A stretch of DNA of 64,000 nt from Fremontodendron californicum (GCA_030761205.1 JAULJL010000002.1:43178814-43242813), one strand, 5' to 3'; shown: positions 34,900 to 48,003, numbered from the stretch's first letter. Numbers and translations: made by a program. Notes: a model not told the origin generated them from the sequence alone.

Positions 34900-36998
34900 A
34901 TATGGGGAATGTCACCTCAAATACTTCGTCTGAATAATTTCAAATTTGTGATGTTTTCATTTTTTCCTAGGCATGGCATTTTTAACATTGATTAGGTGTT
35001 TGATAGTTTTGTTGGAAATTGTTTATGATTGCATGATTTATTTTGGAAAATGTTTTGATCTTGAATAAAATGGTGATTATTGAGCTTGGCAATCCATTCC
35101 TTTGTCTATTTTCAAATCAGACCACATAAAAGCTTGATTTCTTTGATGCCTAAATTTGAAGTGTCGTGAACCTCACATTTCTTTTGACCAAGAAATGAAT
35201 CCCAAAAGGTTAATGATCTTCGTCTAAACAATGAGCAATGAAATGATCATTTGATTTGCAAAATATTTTTTTTTTAGAACCAATTCATAAGGCACTCTCT
35301 TGAAAGAATCTAGATTTTGGTAATTTGATAAATGTCAAGGCTATCTAAGAGCTTTAAACACATCACTTCTAAGTTTCTCAACCATGCCCGAACTTTTCTT
35401 TTCCTGAATAGTGTCCTTTACTCATATATTGGGGGGAAATTACCTTAAAAGCCATATTTTTTCAGTATCCTTGAATGCTTTGATTTGAGTAACATCCATT
35501 TTCACCCAGTTATCCTTTGTCATATCTTGGGGTAGGATTACCAAAGAGCCGAATACCTGTTGTTTTTGCACGCCATTACCGACTTGTGCAAACTTTGTTT
35601 TTCTTTATGATCGAATGAAATTGCATGGACACTCAGAGAAAACCGGAATAAGGAGAATTGTTGGGTTGGGCCTTTATTTGGATAGGCACGTTGAGAGGAT
35701 GCATGAGTTGCAAAAAAAAAAAAAAAAAGGAAAAAAATAGTGATATCATGCATATGAGATATTCAAATGATTTTAATGGCAATTCTTATTATCTACTCCA
35801 CCTGGGGTTTGCTCTTCAATGGAAATATTCATACTGGAAATGAGAAATGGCCATCTTTCGTATTCCTTTCACAAAATGAGAAATTATCCTTTGCTACCCC
35901 CTTTGAGCCTATTGGATTCTTGTTTTTTGAATGAACCTTGACCAAGGATCACCCTCCACATCGGGGGGCAAGTGTGAAGAATTATCTTTTTATGGAAGGT
36001 CATACGTTTGGATCATATTTCTACACCATGAATGCTTTATGTCAGGGGGGCAAATATTGAAATGGATTGAGTTTCAAATTTTCAAACTCACTTTATGATA
36101 GGAAAGTCTGTAAAAAAAAAAAAAAAAAAAAAGCAAAAAAAAAAACAGAAAAAAAAGAGAGAAAAAAAAGGAAAAAAAGAAAGAAAAAGAAAAATGAAAA
36201 AAAAGGAAGAGAAAAAAACAAAAAAAAAAGGGTTCGCAAGATGAAATCCTCATGAAGAGAAATGATCCATGGTTTGATGAGAAGTAGAAATGGTGAAATC
36301 CTCAAGAGAAATTATCCATGGTTTGATTACCTTCGAAGAAAGATATGAGACATTTTGAGATGAAGAAATGATCCTTGGTTTAATAACCTTTAAACACATT
36401 TTTGGGCCTGATTATCTTTTTTTTATAACCCCAAACCTTGACCTACATTACAAGCTTGAAAAGTCCATTTTGATCAAGTATGAATGTTTAAGTTGAAGAG
36501 TTTTTCCTCAGATTTTTATTTAAAGTTGAAGCCTCGGTGGAGGAGTATTTTCTTTTAAAGTTGAAGCCTCGGTGGAGGAGTTTTTATTTAAAGTTGAAGC
36601 CTCGGTGGAAGAGTATTTTCTTTTAAAGTTGAAGCCTCGGTGGAGGAGTTTTTATTTAAAGTTGAAGCCTCGGTGGAGGAGTTTTTATTTAAAGTTGAAG
36701 CCTCGATGGAGGAGTATTTTCTTTTAAAGTTGAAGCCTCGGTGGAGGAGTATTTTCATTTAAAGTTGAAGCCTCGGTGGAGGAGTTTTAAAAGTTGAAGC
36801 CTCGGTGGAGGAGTATTTTCATTTAAAGTTGATGCCTCGGTGGAGGAGTATGTTTTTACGAAGAGTTTATTTAAAGTTTACGCCTCGCTTAGAGGAGCTT
36901 TTCTACGATAGGATTTTCTTTAAGTACATGAGACTTAGTAGGGTGTCTACGTCTTTGCACATCCCCTGTTTCTCAGGGAATGCACAAAGAGGGGCAAC
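34900..36998 (+). mobile_element. Internal 3' region of unit 3, with ~3 kb deletion
   Basis: Follows the complete unit to ~36511 (equivalent ~26830), then joins directly into the 33/36-bp array at a TTTTTATTT junction. The 21-bp array and ~2.7 kb around it are missing. A polypurine tract lies at 36986-36998. Confidence 0.85.
36514..36901 (+). repeat. 33/36-bp minisatellite, shortened copy in unit 3
   Basis: About ten copies of the CCTCGGTGGAGGAG unit. It is shorter at the left than the other two arrays because of the deletion, and one spacer is also shortened near 36786. Confidence 0.88.
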
Positions 36999-39176
36999 TG
37001 TAGACACCCGTTTTTGTCCGGGTAGTTTTAATTTTAACTTTTAATTTTGATTTTTACTTGTATTTTCGGAATTAATAAAAAATGAACAAAAAACAAAAAA
37101 AAAATGGAAAAAAAAAGAAAAAAGGAATTAAATTTTGTTTAAACCTAAATTCTATAGGATTAAGATTGAATTTTCAGATTTTTTGAGATAATATTAAAAG
37201 AGTTTTGTTTGGGTTAAAATAACACTTTGATTAGGATAAGAATTCCAAATTAAATTATACTAGGATTCTGGGTGATCTTCTCCTATATAAAGAGATCTAG
37301 TTTTCAGCATTGAGGGGGAGAATTTCAGAGGACGGAATAACAAGAAGAGAAGTCAGTAACTCATACTTCAAAGAGCATAAACCGGAAGCCGCGCCTTCAG
37401 CAAAACTTTCGCGCTTCAACATTCTCGATTAAAGAACCCCAGCAAAGGCACATCAAAGAGAAATTTCAAACTCCAAACTGAGAAGCAACCAAGCCGCTGT
37501 CTGTTCTTAGCCAATCTTGCACGTGCCGCCTTAGGTCTTGGCTTCGTTACCACAGTCCTCGACGTGTCCATATACACGATACACAGTGGCCAAAAGAGTT
37601 GTGATTCTTTCTTTACGGTTTAGGAGGTGCTTTTGATAAAACAAACAGAAGAACAAACTCACTTTTTGATCCCATGGCTCCAAAAGATTTTAATCCACAG
37701 TGAGCTGAACAAGCCTCTTGAAATCTATTAATGCTTTGGTCATGAATATGATGAAAAGGTGCTTCCCCCATTCGGCAACGAGATGTTGAAAGCTTGAGTT
37801 TGTACGGCTCAATCATTGTATGGTATTTTTATTTACTTATTTGATTATTTATCATTAGTTTTAGTTTTACTTATTTACTTATTATTTCTTTCTATTATTG
37901 TATTATTTTTTTGTTTATTTATATTTTTTATATATCATTTTAGTATTTGATATCTTATTTGATATTTTGTTTTTGATATTATTATTTTTTCTTATTGCAT
38001 GTTAATTTATTCTTATCTATTATTAACTCATTGAATTTTGGACTAATGTTAGTTAATTTGATTGTTGCAGGGATATTCTTTAGGACTAATTTGATTTACT
38101 TGATTTCATTTTTTTTTTGTAAATTATTGTATATATATTGATTATCTATCTATGATTATTTGTCTATTGATAATCGTAATTGAGTTAGTTAGAATTTTCA
38201 TTTTTGCTAATTAAGTTTTTTTTTATTGAGAATTAATTAAATTAAATAATAAATTGAGATTTTTCCAATGATGAAATTCAAAGAAATTACGAATGGTTAA
38301 TTTCTGAGAAATTTCTAGGTGAGAAATTTCTCTTAAAAATTCTCCAGAATGAATGGAATGATATTTTAAGAGATTAATTTCAATACCAACAAAAATCAAA
38401 AATTTATTTTTTTTTAAGAATAATTAATTTTCAACATTTTTCTAAATTGATTTTCCATAATAAATGCTTAATTTTAAATTGATGAATAAATTAAGATTTT
38501 TTTCGATGATGAAATTCAAGAAAGTTGCGAATGGATGACTTTTAAGAAATTTCTAGGTGAGAAAAATTCTTTTAAAAATTCTCCAGAATGAATGGAAGAA
38601 TATTTTAAGAGATGATTTTCGATATTAAAAATCAGAATTTATTTTTCAAAACAAACATTAATAAAATGTGGTTAATTTTGGAAGATTAATTTAAGAGAAA
38701 TAATTTGATTAAATAATTCTGACTTTTCCGACGACGGAGCCTCTTCAATAGAACGAATGGTTTCTTTTGAATACTCTCGAGGTGAGGAAACATTTTTTAG
38801 TAATTTCTCCAGAATGAATGGAAGGAAGACCTAAAAAATAATCTCCGAGATTTTTAGCTTTAATAATTAAAATGAAAATATGATAGAGAAGACCAGTTAA
38901 TTAAGACTTTTTAAGTATCACAAGACTAATTAGGTACTATCTCTTAGATAGGCGTTGTGAGGGTGCTAATCCTTCCTCACACGTAACCGTACTCCCGAAC
39001 CTAGTTCTGATAAGTAGACCAGAACCTATTCTTTTTAAGGTGCCTTAGTCAAGCTAGGATTACTTTAAATAGGATAGATTCATAAAGGTGACTAATCACA
39101 CCTAGATTAGATGATTAGTGGCGACTCCATTGATTTGCGTCTAGCATGCTGAATTCGTATTTGACACGTTATGACA
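36999..39176 (+). mobile_element. LTR-D, terminal 3' LTR (2178 bp)
   Basis: Full LTR with TATA box at 37284-37291. It ends TTATGACA and is followed by the GTAAA target duplication and unrelated DNA instead of a primer site, so it is the true right end of the insertion. Confidence 0.92.
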
Positions 39177-39181
39177 GTAAA
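39177..39181 (+). repeat. Target-site duplication, right (GTAAA)
   Basis: Identical to 15805-15809. Confidence 0.75.
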
Positions 39182-39333
39182 TATAACACTTTATATATTT
39201 TATTTTTTTCGGTGAATTAAATTTCTAGTAACAAGCATTAAAGTCTTTGTGTAAAGGGTTGAACAATGATTCAGCAAAGAAAAAAAAAAAAAAAAAAAAG
39301 AGGAGAGTTTGGACAATGGATATGGAAGATGTT

Positions 39334-39385
39334 GAAGAAAATTATGGCCTCAGAACTTTCTAGAAAGGTTCAAGAATTGAATGGA
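39334..39385 (+). pseudogene. 52-bp fragment of the coiled-coil gene
   Basis: Identical over 52 bp to 47514-47565, inside exon 2 of the coiled-coil gene (residues EKKIMASELSRKVQELNG). Similarity stops abruptly on both sides, apart from loose resemblance upstream. It lies ~150 bp beyond the retroelement, 8 kb from the parent gene and on the same strand. It cannot encode a protein alone. Confidence 0.85.
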
Positions 39386-42148
39386 TATGCCATGTTTTTA
39401 CTCCTTAATAGTATACTATATCTTTTCATGGCATGTTTATATCACTGTTTCAATTATTAATATGACCTTTTTTTTTTCTTTTTCGATTTCTCTATTGTGT
39501 GTTTCTTTTTCATGCATGAAACGAAATATTTACCTGAAACTGAAAGCAAACCCTATCTGGCCACAACTGGGCGTCTGATAATGTATAAGCAAATTGCAAT
39601 AAAAACTAATGTTTTGAGAAGTTAGGAATATCTTCTTTAACAATTAATTGAAGAAAACAGTATAACAAACAGGAAGCATGACAGGTTAATGACTGATATT
39701 AAAATCCACGTGGCCAAATAAAGCAAGATTGAGAGCAGGAACTTTTTCACCTACAAATCTCCGATTGTTCAAATTACAACAAAAAATTATGTAATGATTT
39801 ACCTTTTATAAGTTTAAATTAAAATTATGATTGATTAATTATATATATATATATAATAATAATTGTACATCGGAAGTGATATGCTTTAAAAATTAAAAAA
39901 CTAAACAGTTAGGGTGAACTGATCAAGGGGTCCCAACCGTTGATTGGACTTCCGGGTCCCATTGAAAAGAACAAGTCCCTGAAAGCCTAACATGATTTCT
40001 GTTTTATTTTATATGCTAGACTCATACTTTTAATAACTTTGGAGTACTGGTAGATAGCAAAATTTTGAAATTGATGCAAAAACGGGCCCCTGAATACATT
40101 TAGAAATTAGGAATTCAAAATTGGGTGCCTTGGAAAAGGCCAGCATAAAGTGCAACAAGTGGAGCTGCTGTGCCTGTCCATGAGAGTACGTAGCATCAGA
40201 TGAGATTTCTTCAAAACTTGAAGCTAAGCTAAACACCGTCATTCATGGGAGTCTGCTTCTGGTCTCAATATGGAAAAAAAAAATTGATTTATCACATAAA
40301 CTAAACTAATAGATCACATTTTATTTAATTGATCTCCATAGAAGAAGAAATCGATATATATGTAAATAAAATAATACTTATCAAAGGCATCATGCATGAC
40401 ATGTCTACAAATATATATATAAGCTTATATAAGAAGTTGCAATTCGAATATAAAGTCAGAAATTAACGTCACTGACAATGGCATGGCAATTCGCAAGAAG
40501 GGGTCCAAGTTAATTTAAATCTAAAGCTGGGAAAAACTGTGAATAATGGGCTAAGTGATACTCTGGTGGCTGGCAGGCATGGCAATCTGGTTTCAGATTG
40601 AAAAACCAAAAACAATGTGCTATTAATAGATTTGAGGCAGAGTAGATCATATGCTAAAGCACCAATCATGTCATATAATTATACTCATGATTATAAACAA
40701 ACAGAGAAACCAATAATTATAGAATTGGTGAGGTAGACAAAATGGTCTATAATTAAGGTTGATTTGATGCTGAAGAAGGGCCCGAAACTCTACAACCAAA
40801 GATTTTTGGAAATCAAGCATCCGAGATCACATGTAAATCAGTAGCTCAAAATTGGTAAATCTCACTAAACAGATTTTGTGGGGGCCAAACTTAAATTATT
40901 TTTAACTCGGTCTCTAACTTGTTTCTTTTGATTTAGTTTGGAATTTTCTCAAGCCCCTCTCTCTGTTCTTCATTCATAGGATTAATAACCAAGTTGTCAA
41001 CAATAATTGAAGACTACCTATAAATATTAACCTTAAACTCAATGTTATATCACTGAGATTACAAGAGGATTTGGCATGAAATGTTGTGAAATGTGCTGCC
41101 CACTTGACTGTATTATTAAAGAATCTGTTAATATTAGTTTTTTGGGGAAGTATTTGTACTAGGGATCTTTTTTCTAATCTAAATTCAATTTTCAACTATG
41201 TTTGTTCCCTATCTTCTTGCTTATTACTGTACCAAAATGCTATAAAAATTTAAAGCGGAATCCATTTTCTTGGGAATAAGACAACAATGTGAAAAAAAAG
41301 TACACAGTGAAATAATAACAATATATAGAGTAATTAACAAACTCTAACTGATGTCCTCTTTCATCCTTAATTAAATTTATCATACATATCAATAATTAAA
41401 ATAATTTCATGTTTGTTAAAAGAGGGCATGTGTTGTCATTACATTATATGTGTTTATATTCAATTTCAATATTGTACTTTAGATGTAAATATAGATTTGA
41501 TAATTTATATAAGCGTGTTATATTGTGTGTGTGTGTTTTTTGTTTTTGTTTTTGTGTCAATCATGTAATATAAAGTTATAATCAAAATAAAAATTATAAA
41601 TTTGTCAAAATCATATATTAAACGTATCATATTAATCGTATTTAAACGTGTTGTGTTTATTATATTATTTTTATACAATATATTCTATTATATTTAAAAT
41701 TACTGTACGTAGTTAATGTTAGATGTGAGAAGTTAAATTTTAGACTCTTACACCACTATTATATTCCTGTTGTTTCGAAAGGCCGACAATCGGACAAATT
41801 ATGTTCACTCAGAACAAAACAAACTCCTTTTCAACATGAATGAAATAAAGTAGTCACTAACGCTCTTTCTTCTTTTTATTTTTTAATATGGGATTCGATT
41901 TATGATAATATTATTAATTTAGTACAAAACGAAAGGTTTTAAAACATATATATATATATATATTTAACGTATGAAGAACAAGAACAACACAAAAATAGAA
42001 AAGAAAGAAAAATGGTGGGGGGAATCCAAGTTTCTCTTTCTTGGTATGATAAAAATATGCAAAACAAAGGCTGATGTCTCCCTTGGGCTGTTCTCATTTG
42101 CTTCTATGTCTGCTTGATATTTTTTAGTTACAATAATTAGTGGTTTGA

Positions 42149-42192
<44 letters not shown>

Positions 42193-43052
42193 CTGCTAGA
42201 TTCTGTGTCACGTTGAAGAATTTTTATAATTAGCTAGTCTGGGTCAAGCACATTTATTCATGTGATTTTGCAATGACAATTTTAGCAATATCCATCCATC
42301 ACTACTTGTAAACTTTAAAAGGAACCAAAACTTAATTTGTCACATGTATTATTTCTTGAAATGCTTTAGCAAAACTCGATATATACTCTAGGAGGGTAAT
42401 TTATTTCATTGAATAATACAACTATATATGCTTAAATATCAAAGTTTAAAGTATAGTTTTATACTATATAATATATATGATGAGTTATACATTTCTTAAT
42501 TTAACATGAAACTTTGATTGAGGTAGAAGCACAGTTGTTTTATAAACATGAGATCTTTTTTTCATTCTCTCCACATTCTCCTTTTGGAGGTAAGTTTTAA
42601 ATCAATGCTTATAGTTTTCGTAAAATAATAGCAAATTATAAAAAATATATAGATAAAAAATTGATGAAGTGGTTGAATACCCAAAATAATCATATTATAC
42701 TATATATCATAAAAATAAAAATAAAAATAAAAAGATAGTCGCACTTTAATTTATTCTGATTAACAATTAATCTCCAAATTAAAGTCTCCCCATATCAAGG
42801 GTGATAAAGGGAGCTCAATAACTAGCTAAATAAAGCTCTCTTCTGAGAATCCAAGCTACTGTCTGAGCAGGGTATGTCCCATCTCCCATGGCTGGCTTCA
42901 AAAAAGTGTCCAATCAATATAATTGTTAAAAAAGAAATGTAAAACAACTCAATTTGTCACGTCAATGACATGAAAGGTATAGTACTTGAATGTAGAAATA
43001 TTAGTTTTTTATTAAATTATAATAATTCCCATGTGATGATCATTCAGAAAGA
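39386..43052. other. Intergenic AT-rich DNA
   Basis: No supported gene. Dinucleotide TA/AT runs lie at ~39840-39856, ~41947-41963 and ~42154-42191, and an AAAAT repeat near 42712-42733. ORFs at 40030-40242 and 40469-40669 (minus) have no family signature. Confidence 0.55.
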
Positions 43053-43061
43053 AAAACAAAA

Positions 43062-43645
43062 GGGAAAATATGAAACACATGCAATGCACAGTAGAATTAT
43101 TGTGAAATGGTGTAATGAATAAAAGTTATTTGAAAAAGAAAAATGAATAATAGAAATTTTTAAAAAAGATATTGTAAAGACAAAATTATCCTTGATAAAA
43201 AAACTTTCTCCTCTCTTTTTCTTTTATTTTTTAATTTATTTTTTAATTAAAAAATAAATATTCTGAAAATAAAAACTTTTTAATTTTAAAAAATAAATTT
43301 TTAAATTTTTTATTTACTTTTTTTAATTAAAAAATTTTAAAAAATAAAAATAATATGCCTAAAATTAATTTTTATTTATTTTTTAAAATTTTTTTAAATT
43401 TAAAAAAAAATATATATTTAAATATTTTATTTTTTAAATTTATTTTCAATTAAAATTTTTAAAAAATAATATTTCCTTAATAAAAGAAAAAGGAAAAGTA
43501 AGTTTTTTCATGAAGGATAATTTTGTCTTTACAATATCCTTTATAATAATTTTTAATTATTCATTTCTCTTTTTTAAATAACTTTTATTCATTACACCAT
43601 TTGACAATAATTATACTGTGCACTGCATGTTTTTCATATTTTCCC
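43062..43645. mobile_element. MULE-type MITE, family 2, copy 1 (584 bp)
   Basis: Long terminal inverted repeats (~145 bp) beginning GGGAAAATATGAAA(C/A)ACATG and containing AATGAATAAAAGTTATTT and GTAAAGACAAAATTATCCTT on both arms, around an AT-only core. A perfect 9-bp duplication AAAACAAAA lies at 43053-43061 and 43646-43654. There is no transposase. Confidence 0.88.
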
Positions 43646-43654
43646 AAAACAAAA

Positions 43655-45708
43655 TAATGATAAAACAAAAGTCTGATTTCAATTTCATTTCACAGATTGA
43701 TTATTATTAATTAAGAGGCTGAGAGAAAGAAAGAAAAAAAAGTCATCAATGAACAAATCTTGAGGGTTGAAAATAAACCGACACAGTATATCATAAGTAT
43801 AATCTTCTATAACAATATATTATTATGAACTTTCAAATCAATTGTAATATATGTGATTAATTTTCACGATTAAAAATAATTTAAGAACTATCTTTGATTT
43901 TTGTCTAAAAGATGATTATAATTAATTAAGGATGAAACTCATTATTAGCATATAAAAAATATAAATACGATTGAGTTGAATTGAAAGCAATGGGATGGGA
44001 ATAAAATGAAAGAACAAAGGAAAGAATAGACAGAAAATTTAAGGGCACACCACATGGGCTTACCGCTTAATTACTAAGCTAACCAACCGGGGAAGGGGAA
44101 CAAAGAGAGGGCAACCTAAAGTTGGTGATCTTGATGGGAACCTCACTCTCGTCTTTGGTACATTAATTAATTAATGCTTTTATTTTATTACTCTTTTCAT
44201 ATGATATTTTAATTTTTGTAGCATTTTCTCCAACTATATATATATATATATATTAATGTTTTAATTCAAAGTACATTTATTATTTAAAACTAACAGCATA
44301 TTTGATGAAAAGAACAATTCCGACAAAATATGGCATCCATTTCAGAGGTCACAAACTCATAAATCTTTCAAGGAACACCATTATGTCTGAAATAATTATG
44401 CGTTTTCTATATGCAAGAGAATAAAATTCATTGGTTAATAAATTGATCCATTTAAAATACTTTGGAAATTGCAATTGAAGAGTAATTTTTATTTGTATTT
44501 TTTTTGTTATCATAATAAGCAGTGGATTCAGAGATAGGCTGGGCCAAACGTGCCAGTCTAAAAATGAAACGAGCCCAACTTTTCATAATGAGCTGGGCCT
44601 ACGGTAAAGCCATTGCCTTCAAAATGTTTTTTTCGTGAGACCAATCCATCACTATAAGTCATTGGGCTGATCAGGTGAGCCTTTGTGAGGTGCAGCTTCG
44701 TCATTGTTTTGGACCCAATAGCTCCAACTCTCCAATAATTAGTCAACATTAGGGCTTTAGCATCACTCTCTCTTTTTTTTTTTTTTTTTTTTTTAGTTTT
44801 GGTTTAATATTATAAGTATTTTTGGGCCAGCCAATACTTCTTTGTTTGGGTCCAGGGAAATCAAATTAATTTTTAACTTAAGAAACCTTGATTTATATAG
44901 AAACTAATGAGAAGGAGCTTTAAAAAAAAAAAGGAACGGTTATGGTATAAATTATTAAGACGCGCTAAGGGATTGGCTAAAAAGTTCAATATTAGCAGAA
45001 GAAGAGAGATAAGAATGTAGAGTAAAACAAGTTAAGAATGGTTTACTTATAAGGGTAACTTTAATATTATCCCATCTCCATGATCACCCGTCTGAAAACT
45101 GATATTCAAATCAGCATTATCAATCATAGTGTAGAACCTCGCTGAACGTGAACTTTGCTACTGAGGCCAACGTCGAAAAAGCCTGTGCAACAGGGAGTTC
45201 CTGCTGGATGCCGAAGCATAGGTGAGTTTGGGTCTTGGAAGGTGGCCATTTGGGTTCTCCATTACAGAATGCATAACGATCGAGATACTGCATGTGGAAA
45301 GAGCTAGACCCTCTGGGATGGTTTTGTTTTGTTTTTTCTCTGACTTCATTCGAGGTTTGCCATTCATGTTATCTGCCACCCCCACATCGTGGCTCATTCA
45401 TGACCGATATGATTTCGGCATCTAAGCTTCTAGGTTGTAATTGAGTTGGTAATTAGTGTTGATGGCAGTCTCTAAAAGCTCATCAAAATTATCATCATCA
45501 GTTAATTTCTTGGAATCCATACCTGGGGTTTTTTTTTTTTTTTTTGGATAAGTAAGTAATCCATACCTGGGGTTGCTACTTGCTACAGCTCAAGTATCCA
45601 AATCTTTCTTTTAAACTAGCTTTTCAACTCATTGATGCCCTTAACCTTGGAAAAATGCCGCTAAATTAATTATTTAATGAACTTCTAAACCAAAAAAATG
45701 AACTTCAA

Positions 45709-45757
<49 letters not shown>

Positions 45758-46972
45758 TAACAAAGTGACAATGGAGTCCAACATATATATATTTTTAAAA
45801 TAATTTTCTTTTATTATTATTATTATTCTACTACCGACCTGATCTGATCACTTGCTTTGGATAAATTGTTGTTGTTTATTTGTTTCAACTCTCCCAAACT
45901 ACAATTTGGGTCTTAACACAAGCAGCCAATCAATAAGTTTATGCATCTTATTCTTATGATTAGAAACATTTTTTAGTATAAAAACTTAATTTTTACCCTA
46001 AAAAAAAAAGAAAAAAAAGAAAGTACATATAAAATTTAGACAGGGAGAAGATAGGGGACAAGACAATTAATGAGCAACCCTCTTCCCATGCATCAATCAA
46101 AAGCATGTGGATCCTAAGCTGACCCTGCCAACTCCATGCTTTGCCCTTATTCCGCTTCCCATGCAATGCTAAATCAAATCCAAGACTTCTTCATCTCTTT
46201 CTCTCTCAAAATAAATAAAAGAACCTAACCTAACTTTATGGTTAAGAAACCAACAAAATAATGACCTAAACAATATTTAAAACATAAGTCCATGTGTATT
46301 CTGAATTTTATTTCCCCTATATCAATCATCTAATTTAATGTTACTTTATATTGAGCAATATGACGTTACAAAAAATTGTCTTTTACTACAAGATTGTAAC
46401 ATGTCAATATTTTTAATTATATAATATACTCAAAATGTATGTATATGATTTATGAAATTTAAAAACTCCAATAATTTTTATTTATTTTATATTATATCAT
46501 TAAAAAAGAAAAGAAAAGAAGAAAAGTTAAGAGCCCCTTTTAGAAAGGTGTAAGGGAAGTCAAAGCAAACCCAACGGACAATGAAATGAAAAGGTCAAAA
46601 GCATGAGCACTAATTACGCAAAATTTACAACCATTCCCACACTTAGCTTCGCTTCGCTTCGCTTCGCTTCCACCAAAGAAGAAATTCATATGATAGAATA
46701 AAAGTAGAGACAGAGGCAGGAAGGAGGATCCAGGATCATCAATAAACTAAGGAAAAGTCAGAACGGTGGGAGAAGAAGAAAAGGAGAGAGTGCAAAAGCA
46801 GTCTCTCTTTTTTGGATCCCTCAACTTTAACATACAAATACTCATAATTAAACCAACTCCGGCCGGCCCTGACCCTCCCCTTCCTTCTTCTTATTAATTA
46901 TTCTTCAATTTAGTGGTAGTAAATCTAATAAAAGATCCAACCCAGACCCAGTTTTTCTCTTCCAATTTCGAG
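43655..46972. other. Intergenic, upstream of the coiled-coil gene
   Basis: No well-supported gene. It contains TA microsatellites (44237-44254, 45712-45754), a long T tract (44769-44794) and GCTTC x5 (46646-46670). The only ORF worth noting is at 45158-45397, minus strand. Confidence 0.5.
45158..45397 (-). CDS. Hypothetical 79-aa protein (doubtful)
   Basis: An ATG-initiated ORF in a locally GC-richer patch, ending ...SRNSLLHRLFRRWPQ. The basic, aromatic C-terminus looks protein-like, but I recognise no family and see no introns or nearby promoter to support it. It may be a chance ORF. Confidence 0.2.
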   Translation of the reverse strand: MSHDVGVADNMNGKPRMKSEKKQNKTIPEGLALSTCSISIVMHSVMENPNGHLPRPKLTYASASSRNSLLHRLFRRWPQ

Positions 46973-48003
46973 ATGATCAAACGTGGCGGTACTGCATTTT
47001 CATCTCCTGAATTAGCACGTTCTTCCCATGGTGGAACGCCAACTGATCCAGACGTTACTTTCCAAGGTATATACATATATATATATATATATCTCTTTAA
47101 CAATCGATTAATATATCCATCTTTATCATTCCATTTTGATGTATATGCTGAATTTTCTTTAATTTTCCTGAATTAGGAATTGCTGCAAATGTAAAGCTGC
47201 TTCTGAAATTAATCCACGAACAAAGCCACGCCAGCAATGGAGAGCATGATGATCGAGGAACGCAAAGGGTTGCCGGCATGATTACCATCCTAGACGATGT
47301 TAAAACGCGGATCCAACAATATTCTCCACCTGTTGCCAAAAGTTTAAAGGAGTTTAGGCGGTGCAACACAGATCTCAGGCCACACCGTGCCCCAAGGGAC
47401 AAAAAGCCTGCTGATGTTGTAATTGATGAGAAAGAAAAGTTGAGGAGAGAGTTGCATGCAAGCAGCGCAGCAACGAAGAGCCTTGAAGCAATGTGTTCTA
47501 GCTTGGGAATGGAGAAGAAAATTATGGCCTCAGAACTTTCTAGAAAGGTTCAAGAATTGAATGGAATGGAGGAACTCATCAATGACCTTAAAGCACAAAA
47601 CGAGACATTATTGGGTAAAGTACAAGCTTGTGCTAAAGAGCACAGAGATAAGAAGTATGGTGGAGAGAGTCAAGTGGGGGTGGTCAACGCTGCCCTTCAA
47701 GACCGAAACAAGGCTCTTTCGGAGCAACTTTTGAAGTCCCTTGATGGGTATAGATCCTTAAAGAGAAAATATAAAGATGCGAAAGAGGAAAATATAGGTA
47801 TTCAAACAACAATGGAGGAAATCGGGGTTGAAGTAGAAGCTGGGCTCGGACAAATACATGGACTCAAGCAGCGGTTGGCAATAATAGAAGAATTACATGA
47901 ATCAGAAGATATCGAAAAGGAAATTTCAGCATTGGAGTGTACGTTTCAGTGTCTCAACATGAAGATTTCAAAGCAAAAGCAAAAGAAAAGCACCGGAAAC
48001 TGA
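46973..48003 (+). CDS. Coiled-coil protein of unknown function
   Basis: Exons 46973-47066 and 47177-48003, intron GTATAT...TTAG, joined F-Q-G|-IAANVKLL, giving 306 aa. The N-terminus (MIKRGGTAFSSPELARSSHG) is short and Ser/Gly-rich. From about residue 120 to the end it is Lys/Glu/Leu-rich with heptad-like spacing (RKVQELNGMEELINDLKAQ; LKRKYKDAKEENIGIQ; LKQRLAIIEELHESEDIEKE), predicting a long coiled coil, and the end is basic (KQKQKKSTGN). There is no signal peptide or membrane segment. It is probably a cytosolic or nuclear structural or partner protein; I do not recognise the family. It converges with BRCA1 720 bp away. A 52-bp piece of exon 2 is repeated at 39334. Confidence 0.78.

Larger units (their letters stand above)
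15810..39176 (+). mobile_element. Multimeric gag-only Gypsy LTR element (TR-GAG-like), whole insertion
   Basis: One insertion of 23.4 kb between GTAAA duplications. Order: truncated LTR (15810-~15994), internal 3' part, LTR 20396-22570, full internal region, LTR 30070-32246, internal region with deletion, LTR 36999-39176. The repeat period is 9,674 bp. The LTRs start TGTAGACACC and end TTATGACA; a primer site (TTTGGCGACTCCACTGGGG) follows and a polypurine tract (AAAGAGGGGCAAC) precedes them. The only protein is a Gypsy-type gag; no protease, reverse transcriptase, RNase H or integrase is found, so it depends on a partner element for movement. This fits the TR-GAG class of non-autonomous plant elements. 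Confidence 0.88.

Noticed and set aside
36067..36305. Lys-rich plus and Phe-rich minus ORFs (also near 16770 and 26396)
   Set aside because: They read A-rich/G-rich low-complexity DNA whose length differs between units.
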